DNA of 64,000 bases, taken from contig OX620685.1 in the NCBI GenBank assembly GCA_951635545.1, positions 2,108,001-2,172,000 of the forward strand, given 5' to 3'. Below the pieces are notes generated by a model. That model was not told the DNA's origin, made no database searches, and saw only the letters and a program-made list of their open reading frames with translations. A program made the position numbers and the translations under genes. The stretch comes from CAG-873 sp910578365 (lineage in GTDB: Bacteria > Bacteroidota > Bacteroidia > Bacteroidales > Muribaculaceae). Every line of letters starts with the position of its first letter. Position 1 is the stretch's first letter. This document shows, piece after piece, positions 51,785 to 60,041 of this stretch.

Positions 51785-52750
51785 TCAAATAAAGCGTACT
51801 TGGCTTATGCGTGCCCCCAGCAGCCAGTCAGCTGTGGCCATGCGGCGCTTGCCGGTGGGTTGCAGCTCGAGTATTTCCAGGCGACCTTTGCCGCAGTCGA
51901 CGTACATGTGTCGGTCTGCTATGCTGACCTTTCCGGGAGTGGTTCCGATGCAGTCTTCGTCGGCTACGCGGGTGGAGAATATCTTTATGTCGGCGGCCGG
52001 GTTCGAGTCGGCTTCCATGGTGGTCCATGCGCCGGGGTAGGGCGAGAGTCCGCGTACGTGGTTGTGGAGTTCGCGTGCGCTGCGGTGCCAGTCCAGGCGG
52101 CAGTCGTCCTTGAATATCTTAGGTGCGTCGCAGGCCTCGGCGGCTTCGGCCATAAGTTGCTGTGGCATAGGTTTGAGGTCGCCTGCCACAATGTGGGCCA
52201 GGGTATCGAGGGTAAGCTCGGCGCCGAGTACCATCAGTCGGTCGTGGACGCTGCCCACGTTTTCGTCGGGGCCTATTTCAATGGTGCGTCGGTCTATTAC
52301 GTCGCCGGTGTCGATTTCGTGTTTGAGAAAGAAGGTGGTGACGCCGGTGCGTGTGTCGCCGTTCATAATGGCGCGGTTGATGGGAGCGGCGCCACGGTAG
52401 CGCGGCAGCAGCGAACCGTGGAGGTTGAATGTGCCCAGGGGTGGCATGGTCCATACCACCTCGGGCAGCATGCGGAATGCTATTACGATGAAAAGGTCGG
52501 CGTTGAGGCTGCGGAGTTCCTCCACGAAAGAGTGGTCTTTGAGCTTGGGTGGCTGCATAAGGTGCAGGCCGTGTTCGATGGCGAACTGCTTTACCGGCGA
52601 CTGCAGCATTTTATGTCCGCGTCCGGCGGGTTTGTCGGGCATGGTCACCACACCTACCACGTTGTAGCCCTCGCTTACAATGCGGCTGAGGCTTTCCACT
52701 GCAAAGTCGGGGGTACCTAAAAATACTATTCGTAAGTCTTCTTTGGTCAT
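51785..52750 (-). CDS. fmt: Methionyl-tRNA formyltransferase
   Basis: Fmt formylates initiator Met-tRNA using 10-formyltetrahydrofolate. The 321 residues begin RIVFLGTPDFAVESL, with the catalytic region FNLHGSLLPRYRGAAPINRAI (Asn-His) and TGVTTFFLKHEIDTGD. The ATG overlaps the stop of the pseudouridine synthase gene by 4 bp. Confidence 0.96.
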   Translation of the reverse strand: MTKEDLRIVFLGTPDFAVESLSRIVSEGYNVVGVVTMPDKPAGRGHKMLQSPVKQFAIEHGLHLMQPPKLKDHSFVEELRSLNADLFIVIAFRMLPEVVWTMPPLGTFNLHGSLLPRYRGAAPINRAIMNGDTRTGVTTFFLKHEIDTGDVIDRRTIEIGPDENVGSVHDRLMVLGAELTLDTLAHIVAGDLKPMPQQLMAEAAEACDAPKIFKDDCRLDWHRSARELHNHVRGLSPYPGAWTTMEADSNPAADIKIFSTRVADEDCIGTTPGKVSIADRHMYVDCGKGRLEILELQPTGKRRMATADWLLGARISQVRFI

Positions 52751-53448
52751 AAAGTGTTTGTAGAGTTGTTGTTGAGAGCGGCGGCCTCGAGTTCGGTCCA
52801 GAGTCGTTCGGTGGGTACGGGTGCTTCGATTTCGATTAGTTGCCTCGATACCGGATGCACGAAACTGATGCGTCGTGCCAGTAGCGAAATGGAGCCGTCG
52901 GGGTTCGAGCGTTTGTCGCCGTATTTGAGGTCGCCTCGTATGGTGCTGCCAATGGCGCTGAGCTGTACGCGAATCTGGTGTTTGCGTCCGGTAATCAGCT
53001 GCACTTCCACCAGTGTGAACCTTTCGCCTGTGGCCAGGGTGCGGTAGCGCAGTCGGGCTTCTTTGGAGCCGGGCACTTCGTGGTCGTGTGCGGTCGACTT
53101 GTTTGTTTTCTCCACCGTGGTAATCCAGTGGTGGAGTTCGCCGTGCTGAGGCTGCGGAGCCTTGCGGGTGAGTGCCCAGTAAGTTTTGTGAACCTCGCCT
53201 TTCCGGAACATTTCGTTCATGCGCGAGAGGGCCTTGGAAGTCTTGGCGAAAACCACCAGGCCGCCTACAGGCCTGTCAAGGCGGTGCACCACGCCCAGAA
53301 ACACATTGCCCGGTTTGGCATCGCGCTCCTTTATAAGGCGTTTGAGCGACTCTACCAGCGGTTCGTCGCCGGTTTTGTCGCCCTGCACTATTTCGCCCGG
53401 GGCCTTGTTGACAATCAGCAGGTGGTTGTCTTCGTAGATAATGTCCAT
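52747..53448 (-). CDS. RluA-family pseudouridine synthase
   Basis: The 233 residues from the ATG at 53448 (MDIIYEDNHLLIVNKAPG) contain the RluA catalytic motif GVVHRLDRPVGGLVVFAKT with the Asp nucleophile, and TGRKHQIRVQLSAIG. There is no S4 domain, so it resembles RluA/TruC-type enzymes acting on rRNA or tRNA; the site is unknown. It is translationally coupled to fmt. A longer frame to 53475 lacks a better start. Confidence 0.92.
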   Translation of the reverse strand: MDIIYEDNHLLIVNKAPGEIVQGDKTGDEPLVESLKRLIKERDAKPGNVFLGVVHRLDRPVGGLVVFAKTSKALSRMNEMFRKGEVHKTYWALTRKAPQPQHGELHHWITTVEKTNKSTAHDHEVPGSKEARLRYRTLATGERFTLVEVQLITGRKHQIRVQLSAIGSTIRGDLKYGDKRSNPDGSISLLARRISFVHPVSRQLIEIEAPVPTERLWTELEAAALNNNSTNTL

Positions 53449-53495
53449 ATATTTTTGAAACAGCGGGTGTTGCACATTACTGATAAGTTCATGTC

Positions 53496-53617
53496 AGAAA
53501 TCTCACACAGAGTATGCCGAGAACACAGAGCGCTTGTATTAATGCCGTTATTGTCAGCGCTTTGCCGACGAGCATTATTTCTCTCTGTGTTCTCTGTGTT
53601 CTCTGTGTGAGATTTCT
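53496..53617. repeat. Inverted-repeat element built from CTCTGTGTT units
   Basis: Perfect 17-bp arms AGAAATCTCACACAGAG (53496-53512) and CTCTGTGTGAGATTTCT (53601-53617) enclose the element. The right arm contains three tandem 9-bp CTCTGTGTT-like units (53583-53608), and the left arm has complementary AACACAGAG. It forms a long hairpin between pgm and the pseudouridine synthase gene and may also terminate pgm. Confidence 0.75.
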
Positions 53618-53656
53618 TCAGTTATGTGAAACCCTCTAAAGGTACATGATTTACAA

Positions 53657-55414
53657 TCAGATTCCGAGGTCTTTCTTCAGGAGCTCAATTTTCTCGGCTG
53701 CCGTTTTTTCGGCTGCGTCGAAGTCTTCCTTGGCGGCCATGTGGCCCTTAACCTCCATGTAGAACTTGATTTTGGGTTCAGTACCGGACGGACGTACCGA
53801 CACCTTCGAACCGTCTTCGGTGAAGTACTGCAGCACGTTGCTGGTGGTGGGGAAGTCCATCTTTGTAACTTTGCCTGTGGCGATTTCGGTGCAGTTGAGG
53901 TCGGCATAGTCCTTTACTAATGTCACGGGGCTTCCGCCGAGCTGTTTTGGCGGGTTGGCACGGAATTCCTTCATCATCTTCTGGATTTCTTCGGCGCCTT
54001 CCTTGCCGGTGCGTACAACCGACACTCCCACTTCGTGGCTGTATCCGTTCTGTACGTAGATGTCCTGAAGCATTTCCAGGAAGTTCATGCCGTTGTCCTT
54101 GGCCCATGCTGCGATTTCGGCCATGAGCGAGATTGCCGAAACAGAGTCTTTGTCGCGTACGAAGTCTTCAGCCAGGAAGCCGTAGCTTTCCTCGCCGCCG
54201 CCCAGGTAGCGTTCGGTGCCTTCGAGGTCGCGGATTACACTGGCAATCCATTTGAAGCCTGTGTAGCAGTCGTACATCTTTACGTTGTAGTTTTCGGCGA
54301 TTGTCTTGATTGTTTCGGTTGTAACGATGGTCTTGACCACGTATTCGTTGCCTTTGAGTTTGCTCATCTCGCGGTTGCGTCGCATGATATAGTTGAGCAG
54401 AATCATTACAATCTGGTTGCCGTTGAGGAGTCGGTAGTTGCCACTGCGGTCGCGAACCACGCAGCCGATACGGTCGGCATCGGGGTCAGATGCGAATACA
54501 ACGTCGGCATCGGTTTCGCGGGCGCGTTCTATGGCCATGGCCATTGCCGAGGGTACTTCGGGGTTAGGCGACTCCACGGTCGAGAAGTTGCCGTCGGGGA
54601 TATCCTGTTCAGGTACATGGATTATGTTGGTGAAGCCGTAGTTGCGCAGCGAGTCGGGCACAAGTTCCACACCGGTGCCATGGATGGGGGTGTACACAAT
54701 CTTGAGGTCGGCGTGACGCTTAATTACCTCGGGGTCGAGGCTGAGGCCTTTGATTTCCTTGAGGAAGGCATCATCGACTTCTTTGCCTATAATCTGAATC
54801 TTGTCGGGGTTGCCCTGGAATTTAATCTGGTCGACGTCGGTGATACGGTTTACGTTATCAATGATGTTTACGTCGTGCGGGGCAATAATCTGAGCACCGT
54901 CGGCCCAGTATGCCTTGTATCCGTTGTATTCCTTGGGGTTGTGCGATGCAGTGATGTTGACACCGCTCTGGCATCCGAAGTAGCGGATGGCGTACGACAG
55001 TTCGGGAGTGGGGCGGAAGCTGTCGAAGAGGTAAACCTTTATGCCGTTGGCCGAGAATATGTTTGCTACTATTTCGGCGAACTTGCGCGAGTTGTTACGC
55101 ACATCGTGACCTACTGCAACGCTGATTTCGGGCAGGTCTTTGAATGCTTCCTTTAGGTAGTTGGCCAGGCCCTGGGTGGCCGCGCCTACGGTGTAGATGT
55201 TCATGCGGTTGGTGCCGGCGCCCATGATTCCGCGCAGACCGCCGGTGCCGAATTCGAGGTCGCGGTAGAACGACTCGATAAGTTCGGTTTTGTCGTCGGC
55301 GTCGAGCATACGCTGTACTTCGGCGCGGGTTTCTTCGTCATATCCGGGGCGGAGCCACAGCTTCGCCTTCTCTGTCACCTGCTCAAGGAGTTGTTTGTCT
55401 TGGTTCTGTTCCAT
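53657..55414 (-). CDS. Phosphohexomutase (phosphoglucomutase/phosphomannomutase)
   Basis: This enzyme moves phosphate between C1 and C6 of glucose or mannose. The 585 residues show the phosphoserine motif TASHNPKEYNGYKAYW, the metal loop DPDADRIGC, the sugar-binding GGGEESYGFLAEDFVRDKD and the phosphate-binding SVRPSGTEPKIKFY. Length and the N-terminal extension fit the PGM2/PgcA-like subgroup. It is monocistronic with a leader of about 180 nt. Confidence 0.94.
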   Translation of the reverse strand: MEQNQDKQLLEQVTEKAKLWLRPGYDEETRAEVQRMLDADDKTELIESFYRDLEFGTGGLRGIMGAGTNRMNIYTVGAATQGLANYLKEAFKDLPEISVAVGHDVRNNSRKFAEIVANIFSANGIKVYLFDSFRPTPELSYAIRYFGCQSGVNITASHNPKEYNGYKAYWADGAQIIAPHDVNIIDNVNRITDVDQIKFQGNPDKIQIIGKEVDDAFLKEIKGLSLDPEVIKRHADLKIVYTPIHGTGVELVPDSLRNYGFTNIIHVPEQDIPDGNFSTVESPNPEVPSAMAMAIERARETDADVVFASDPDADRIGCVVRDRSGNYRLLNGNQIVMILLNYIMRRNREMSKLKGNEYVVKTIVTTETIKTIAENYNVKMYDCYTGFKWIASVIRDLEGTERYLGGGEESYGFLAEDFVRDKDSVSAISLMAEIAAWAKDNGMNFLEMLQDIYVQNGYSHEVGVSVVRTGKEGAEEIQKMMKEFRANPPKQLGGSPVTLVKDYADLNCTEIATGKVTKMDFPTTSNVLQYFTEDGSKVSVRPSGTEPKIKFYMEVKGHMAAKEDFDAAEKTAAEKIELLKKDLGI

Positions 55415-55597
55415 GATGGGTTTTATGTTAAGTAAGTCTTAAATATTTATACGCCTAAGTGTACATCGGCAAGTCGTGCTGTGCTTTATATCCTTTGTAT
55501 AGCTTGCAGCGCCATGTTCTTTCGCGAACGAAATCCACTCTGCGATACTTTACCGGAGATTATAATTTTCACGACTTACATATTGGTTGTGTTTTTA

Positions 55598-55605
55598 CAA
55601 AGATA
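55598..55605 (-). promoter_or_regulatory. -7 box TATCTTTG for the phosphohexomutase gene
   Basis: The plus strand reads CAAAGATA. The box is 183 nt upstream of the ATG at 55414, the longest leader in the window; no known riboswitch was recognised in it. Confidence 0.55.
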
Positions 55606-55663
55606 TGGAATTACTTGTGATTATACAAGTTGCAAATCTTAAAAGTTTTGATTTTGGGATAGT

Positions 55664-56563
55664 TTAACCAAATATCAGTATCTCTAACACGAGCATCACC
55701 GGTGCCGCGAACAGCAGCGAGTCGATGCGGTCGAGTATGCCTCCGTGGCCCGGAATGAGGCGCCCGGAGTCTTTTACTCCCATGGTGCGTTTGATAAGCG
55801 ATTCGAACAGGTCGCCCCAGGTGGCTGCCACGCTTATGGCCGAGCCTATGAGGGCCCAGGCTGCGGCGTACAGGCCTTTGGACATGTCCGGAGTGTGGTC
55901 GCTGCTATAAGAAAGCAGGGCGAAGACCACGCCGGCAATGATGCTGAAAGCCATGCCGCCCCAAAAGCCTTCCCACGATTTTTTGGGCGAGAGGCGTTCG
56001 AACAGGCGACGTTTGCCATAGAGCGACCCCACGCAGTAGGCGCCGGTATCGTTGAGCCATATCATTACGAAAAGCATCAGCGGTACCTGCCGGCCAAGTC
56101 CGGAAGTGTCGCCAAGTGCGGCCAGGCAGCCAAGTGGCACAGCTATATATATCCAGCCCGTTGCACTGTAGGCGAAACGCTGCAACGCCCCCTGGCGCTT
56201 GTCGTAAAGTGTCAGCAGAAAGCGCATTGCTATAGCGACGATGCCGATAATGGCAATGGCCGTCGTAGCGTAGGTTGTTATTAATGTGCATGTGCTTTTG
56301 CTTACAACCCAGCCGCATAACAATATAAATGGCGATATTGTTATTGCAAAGCAGCCGGCCGTACCCAGTACGGCCATACATTTGTTTATGAATTCCGTGA
56401 CATTCTGCGCTTTGCCGCAGCAGAGGTTCTGTAGCTCTATGCCTGCAAGTATAGCAAACAGCAGGCCCAGCAGATATATGCCGTTGGAGTCGATAAGTAT
56501 TGCGGCAAGAATCACGGCCACATATACTACACCCGCCATGGTGCGGGTTATAAGGTTTTTCAT
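55664..56563 (-). CDS. cdsA: Phosphatidate cytidylyltransferase
   Basis: CdsA makes CDP-diacylglycerol for phospholipid synthesis in the inner membrane. The 299 residues have about seven or eight TM helices, the SPKKSWEGFWGGM segment and the C-terminal signature KDSGRLIPGHGGILDRIDSL. Its ATG lies 17 nt after a TATCTTTG box. Confidence 0.95.
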   Translation of the reverse strand: MKNLITRTMAGVVYVAVILAAILIDSNGIYLLGLLFAILAGIELQNLCCGKAQNVTEFINKCMAVLGTAGCFAITISPFILLCGWVVSKSTCTLITTYATTAIAIIGIVAIAMRFLLTLYDKRQGALQRFAYSATGWIYIAVPLGCLAALGDTSGLGRQVPLMLFVMIWLNDTGAYCVGSLYGKRRLFERLSPKKSWEGFWGGMAFSIIAGVVFALLSYSSDHTPDMSKGLYAAAWALIGSAISVAATWGDLFESLIKRTMGVKDSGRLIPGHGGILDRIDSLLFAAPVMLVLEILIFG

Positions 56564-56580
56564 CGATTTTATGTTTTTTG

Positions 56581-56588
56581 CAAAGATA
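56581..56588 (-). promoter_or_regulatory. -7 box TATCTTTG for cdsA
   Basis: The plus strand reads CAAAGATA; the box ends 17 nt before the cdsA ATG. Confidence 0.65.
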
Positions 56589-56617
56589 ATAATTTTTTTG
56601 ATATGTTACAAAAAAAA

Positions 56618-56642
56618 CAGAGCCGCAAAGGTTGCGGCTCTG
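56618..56642 (-). terminator. Strong terminator after the subtilase gene
   Basis: The stem CAGAGCCGCAA (56618-56628) pairs with TTGCGGCTCTG (56632-56642). On the minus strand it is followed by a run of eight T/U, a textbook intrinsic terminator 22 bp beyond the stop. Confidence 0.9.
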
Positions 56643-56663
56643 CTATATAAAGCGAAGTTGGAT

Positions 56664-58946
56664 TTATTTCACTGCCACGCGACGGCTGAGAATGCCGTTG
56701 ACATTGATAATGTAGATGCCGGGCTGAAGGTTTTCGCCGCAGATTTCGGCTGTGTCGCCATTTACGTCGGAGGTAATTACAGGGCGTCCGTTGAGGTCGT
56801 AGACTACAGTCTTGACCGATGATGCGCCGGGTGCCACTACCTGCCAGTTGTTGCCTTCGGCTGTGATGATTATGTCGGCGGGGCTGAGGGTTACGTCGCT
56901 TACGCCGGCTCCGATTTTCACGGCCATCTTAATGCCTTCGATAGCGTTCATTTTGCCTGCTCCCCAGCGTATTTTGTTTTGGGGGTCGTTGGGATCTGTC
57001 GAGGTATTCTCTATGATATAGCGGATATCGGCGGGTGTGAGCTGAGGGTTTGCCTGAAGCCAGAGAGCGCCGATGCCTGCCGCGATGGGCGACGACATGG
57101 AGGTACCCTGCATGGTCTGGTAGTAGTGGCTTTTGCCCTGAGCTGTGGTGCTTGCGGCAACATGGCCCATGCCTAAGCCGCTGGCGGAATAATATGCCGA
57201 GGAAATCGAGCTGATGATGCCGGCGCCGGGGGCGCATACCAAAGGCAGAGTGCGGCCGTCGGCCAGAGGTCCGTACGACGAGAAAGGCGAAATCTTTCCT
57301 ACGCCGAAAGTACCGCCCGGATAGCTGATTACTTTGCCGTTAAGATTGGCCCATCTGTTACGGGTGTTCCACGAACCTATGCATATCATGTTGTCGCCGC
57401 AGGCCAGGCTGCTGATCGACATGTCGGCGTTGCCGCTGGTCCAGCCATCTACGCCCATATCGGAGAGCGCTATTTTTATGGGAATGCTTGAATCGATGGT
57501 ATAGTTCACCAAGTCAAAACTCTGGCCTTCCTCACCGCTTATTTCAATGCCGAACACATAGCGCTGGCTGCCGTTGCCCGAGGCGATGGATGTGTTCATT
57601 GTTATGTTTGTCTGGCAACGCGAGTTGGGTAAAATAAATTTCTGGACAATATTTATTGTCGAGCGGTAGCCGAATGTCAGGTCGAAAGCCTCGTCGGTGA
57701 TGTAGCCGGGTAATTTGTTGCTCGTGCCTGCCAGTTTGATATCTGTGTTTGTTGACCCGGGCAGGTCGTAGCTGAATATTTCTTTTTTAGCAGTGCGGTC
57801 ATAAACCACAAAGCGGTAGTTCAGCGGGCGGTAGTCGCCCGACCATATTTCGAGGTTGCCGGTGCAGTTTGAACCGTCGAGTGAGGTAATGAAGGTCTTG
57901 ACACTCTTTTCGCCGGCGGTAAAGGTTTTGGCGAGTGTGTTTGTGGTTTCACCGTCGTTGCCTGCCGCTATGAACAGTGGTACTTGTTTGGCTATTTCGT
58001 TGAGGGCTGCAGTGCCTTCGCCGAAATTGTCGTGCGAGCCGGATGGGATACCGAACGACAGGTTTATTACTCCCGGTTTGCCGCTGGCGAGGATATGCTT
58101 CATCAGCGTTTCGCAAGAGAGTATGATGTTGTTAATTCTGTTACTGCCGCAACCTGCAATTATTTCAGCTTCAGGAGCCGCTCCGCGGAAAGGTAGGGGT
58201 TTGTTGCGTTGAGGAGTACCCGTAGTGCCCAGGGCGCTCACGGTGTAGTAGTCGCCGTTGCCTTCGTACGAGCCGGCCATACAGCCCATGGTGTGTGTGC
58301 CGTGGGTATGGTCGGTGCGGTCGGATGTGAAACCTGCGATTGCCTGTGGAGTATCGTAGATTGTTGCGTTGCCGTTATCATCATATACCCAGAGCTTTTT
58401 GACGCGGCTTCCCGAGAGGTCTTTTGTAAGAAAGTTTGCATGGTTGGGATCCATGCCGATGTCGAATATGCCGGCTATGACGCCTTTGCCGGTATAGGGC
58501 ATTTCGAGGCCTTCGCCGGCGAAAACCTGGTCAATGCCGGTGCTTGATTCGGCACGGGCCTTGTCGAGGTAGCATTCAACTTCGGGCGGAAATGAGATTC
58601 GCAGGGCGAGATCCGATTCCGACAGCGCTATGATATCGCTCATGGCGCCGATGCAGAAAGCCTCTTTGCCTAAGATGGTACGGACTTCAATGCCGTAGGC
58701 CTCAAGGTTCTCGGCAGTGGTGCCTTCATTGAGATAGGCAATGAAGTCTGCAGTGACTTCGCTGCGGGAGTCAGTGCTGTGGAAGAAGGATGCCTTCATG
58801 ATGTCGGGCTGAACTGCCTCCGGATTCTGCACTGCATTTAGATACTGGTTGACATAACTCTGTGCGGTAGCGCTCAGACTGTTCTGGGCCGACAGATTCT
58901 GGCAAAGCGCCAAAGCCAACGCAAGTGGCAAGTATTGCTTTTTCAT
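56664..58946 (-). CDS. Secreted S8 (subtilisin-like) serine peptidase with T9SS-like C-terminal domain
   Basis: The 760 residues have a signal peptide (cleavage near residue 21, LSAQ). A propeptide-like region leads to the peptidase domain with catalytic Asp162 (GIFDIGMD), His215 (DHTHGTHTMG) and Ser616 (GTSMSSP), so it is predicted active. A long insertion of about 300 residues, probably a PA-like or beta domain, lies between His and Ser. The last 70 residues (VVYDLNGRPVI, LQPGIYIINVNG, RRVAVK) match the pattern of type IX secretion sorting domains. Monocistronic. Confidence 0.88.
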   Translation of the reverse strand: MKKQYLPLALALALCQNLSAQNSLSATAQSYVNQYLNAVQNPEAVQPDIMKASFFHSTDSRSEVTADFIAYLNEGTTAENLEAYGIEVRTILGKEAFCIGAMSDIIALSESDLALRISFPPEVECYLDKARAESSTGIDQVFAGEGLEMPYTGKGVIAGIFDIGMDPNHANFLTKDLSGSRVKKLWVYDDNGNATIYDTPQAIAGFTSDRTDHTHGTHTMGCMAGSYEGNGDYYTVSALGTTGTPQRNKPLPFRGAAPEAEIIAGCGSNRINNIILSCETLMKHILASGKPGVINLSFGIPSGSHDNFGEGTAALNEIAKQVPLFIAAGNDGETTNTLAKTFTAGEKSVKTFITSLDGSNCTGNLEIWSGDYRPLNYRFVVYDRTAKKEIFSYDLPGSTNTDIKLAGTSNKLPGYITDEAFDLTFGYRSTINIVQKFILPNSRCQTNITMNTSIASGNGSQRYVFGIEISGEEGQSFDLVNYTIDSSIPIKIALSDMGVDGWTSGNADMSISSLACGDNMICIGSWNTRNRWANLNGKVISYPGGTFGVGKISPFSSYGPLADGRTLPLVCAPGAGIISSISSAYYSASGLGMGHVAASTTAQGKSHYYQTMQGTSMSSPIAAGIGALWLQANPQLTPADIRYIIENTSTDPNDPQNKIRWGAGKMNAIEGIKMAVKIGAGVSDVTLSPADIIITAEGNNWQVVAPGASSVKTVVYDLNGRPVITSDVNGDTAEICGENLQPGIYIINVNGILSRRVAVK

Positions 58947-59046
58947 ACTTTGTTATCTGGTTGTAAGTTTGATTATCGATTAATATTTCATGATGACCGG
59001 TCATGCCCTGACAAGGCAACTGCCGGATTTTAGATTTAAGCTTTCG

Positions 59047-59054
59047 CAAAATTA
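59047..59054 (-). promoter_or_regulatory. -7 box TAATTTTG for the subtilase gene
   Basis: The plus strand reads CAAAATTA; the box lies 100 nt upstream of the ATG at 58946. Confidence 0.55.
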
Positions 59055-59186
59055 CAATAAAAAGGTAAGATAGCCAATAGCATGAATGCAAAAAATATAA
59101 AAAAAGAAGACAAAATATGTTGTATAACATATTTTTGGCGTATAGATGTTTTTTTCAGGAGTAGTTTCAAGCATTCGGCAAGCAAA

Positions 59187-59215
59187 AATCCCCGATTCTT
59201 CGCGAGTCGGGGATT
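59187..59215 (-). terminator. Orphan intrinsic terminator
   Basis: The stem AATCCCCGA (59187-59195) pairs with TCGGGGATT (59207-59215); on the minus strand it ends in GGGGATTTTTG. No protein-coding gene lies directly upstream of it on that strand, so it may end a small RNA from the roughly 230-bp gap up to the tsaC promoter, where I see no gene. Confidence 0.5.
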
Positions 59216-59432
59216 CTCTTTCTATCTAATCAAAAGCCAGTTCTTTTTACGTTCTGTTGATGTGGTTTCCGGCTATGCGCCGAAGCTGTTTTTGAATTGT
59301 TTCCGCCCCCGGAGGGAGGCTTGTTGTTTTACTTTGTATTATTAGGACAGCAAAAGGTGGCTTTGGTTTAATCGCTTCGAAGAATTTAACGTTTATCAAC
59401 ATTCGTCGTGTCGCTATCTCGGAAAAAAGTGC

Positions 59433-59440
59433 TACATTTG
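59433..59440 (+). promoter_or_regulatory. -7 box TACATTTG for tsaC, 4 nt from the ATG
   Basis: Only CAAT separates the box from the ATG at 59445, the same spacing as at ybaK and tilS. Confidence 0.65.
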
Positions 59441-59444
59441 CAAT

Positions 59445-60035
59445 ATGACACAGACCAGACAGGCAAACGGTAGCGCCGACGATTTACGCGACGCACTTGA
59501 AGTACTCCGACGCGGAGGCGTGATTCTGTATCCTACCGATACCGTATGGGGTATCGGCTGCGATGCTGCATGCTCTGAGGCCGTCGAACGTATATATAGT
59601 ATAAAGCAGCGGCCCGACTCCAAGGCGCTCATCACCCTTGTGGCGTCCGAGGCCATGCTTGAGCGCAGTGTAGCTGAAGTGCCCGACGTGGCCTGGCAGC
59701 TGCTCGAAGTGGCCGTCGACCCGCTCACGGTGGTGTATGACCGCGGTTGCGGAGTAGCCCCTGAGCTGTTGGCCCCCGACGGCAGTATAGGCATACGTCT
59801 GGTGCGAGACTGTTTTGCCGCCGAGCTATGCCGCAGGCTGGATCGGCCTCTGGTGTCGACTTCGGCTAATATCGCGGGCGCCCCCACGCCGCTGTCTTAC
59901 CCCGACATTGCACCGGAAATACTCCAAGCCGTGGACTATGTGTGCCTGACCGGGCGCGCCGACGCACCGGCTGCCAAGGCTTCGGCCGTGATAAAACTCG
60001 GCTGCGACGGCACAGTTAAGATATTACGAAAATAG
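59445..60035 (+). CDS. tsaC: L-threonylcarbamoyladenylate synthase (Sua5/YciO/YrdC family)
   Basis: This enzyme makes threonylcarbamoyl-AMP for t6A37 in tRNA. The 196 residues show the YrdC signatures VILYPTDTVWGIGCDA, YSIKQRPDSKALITLV and RPLVSTSANIAG. It has no C-terminal Sua5 domain. The next gene follows after 6 bp, so it heads an operon with the glycosylphosphotransferase and the ClC channel. tsaB is at 40011. Confidence 0.93.
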   Translation: MTQTRQANGSADDLRDALEVLRRGGVILYPTDTVWGIGCDAACSEAVERIYSIKQRPDSKALITLVASEAMLERSVAEVPDVAWQLLEVAVDPLTVVYDRGCGVAPELLAPDGSIGIRLVRDCFAAELCRRLDRPLVSTSANIAGAPTPLSYPDIAPEILQAVDYVCLTGRADAPAAKASAVIKLGCDGTVKILRK

Positions 60036-60041
60036 AGCAGA

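Noticed and set aside
53583..53608. CTCTGTGTT tandem units considered as a CRISPR array
   Set aside because: Units are 9 bp with no spacers and no cas genes; they belong to an inverted-repeat element.
54035..55156. Open frame of 373 codons opposite the phosphohexomutase gene
   Set aside because: It is antisense to a well-supported enzyme and has no recognisable features.
59082..59345. 87-codon plus-strand frame before tsaC
   Set aside because: It crosses the terminator hairpin, has no promoter or homology I recognise, and its composition is that of A+T-rich intergenic DNA.
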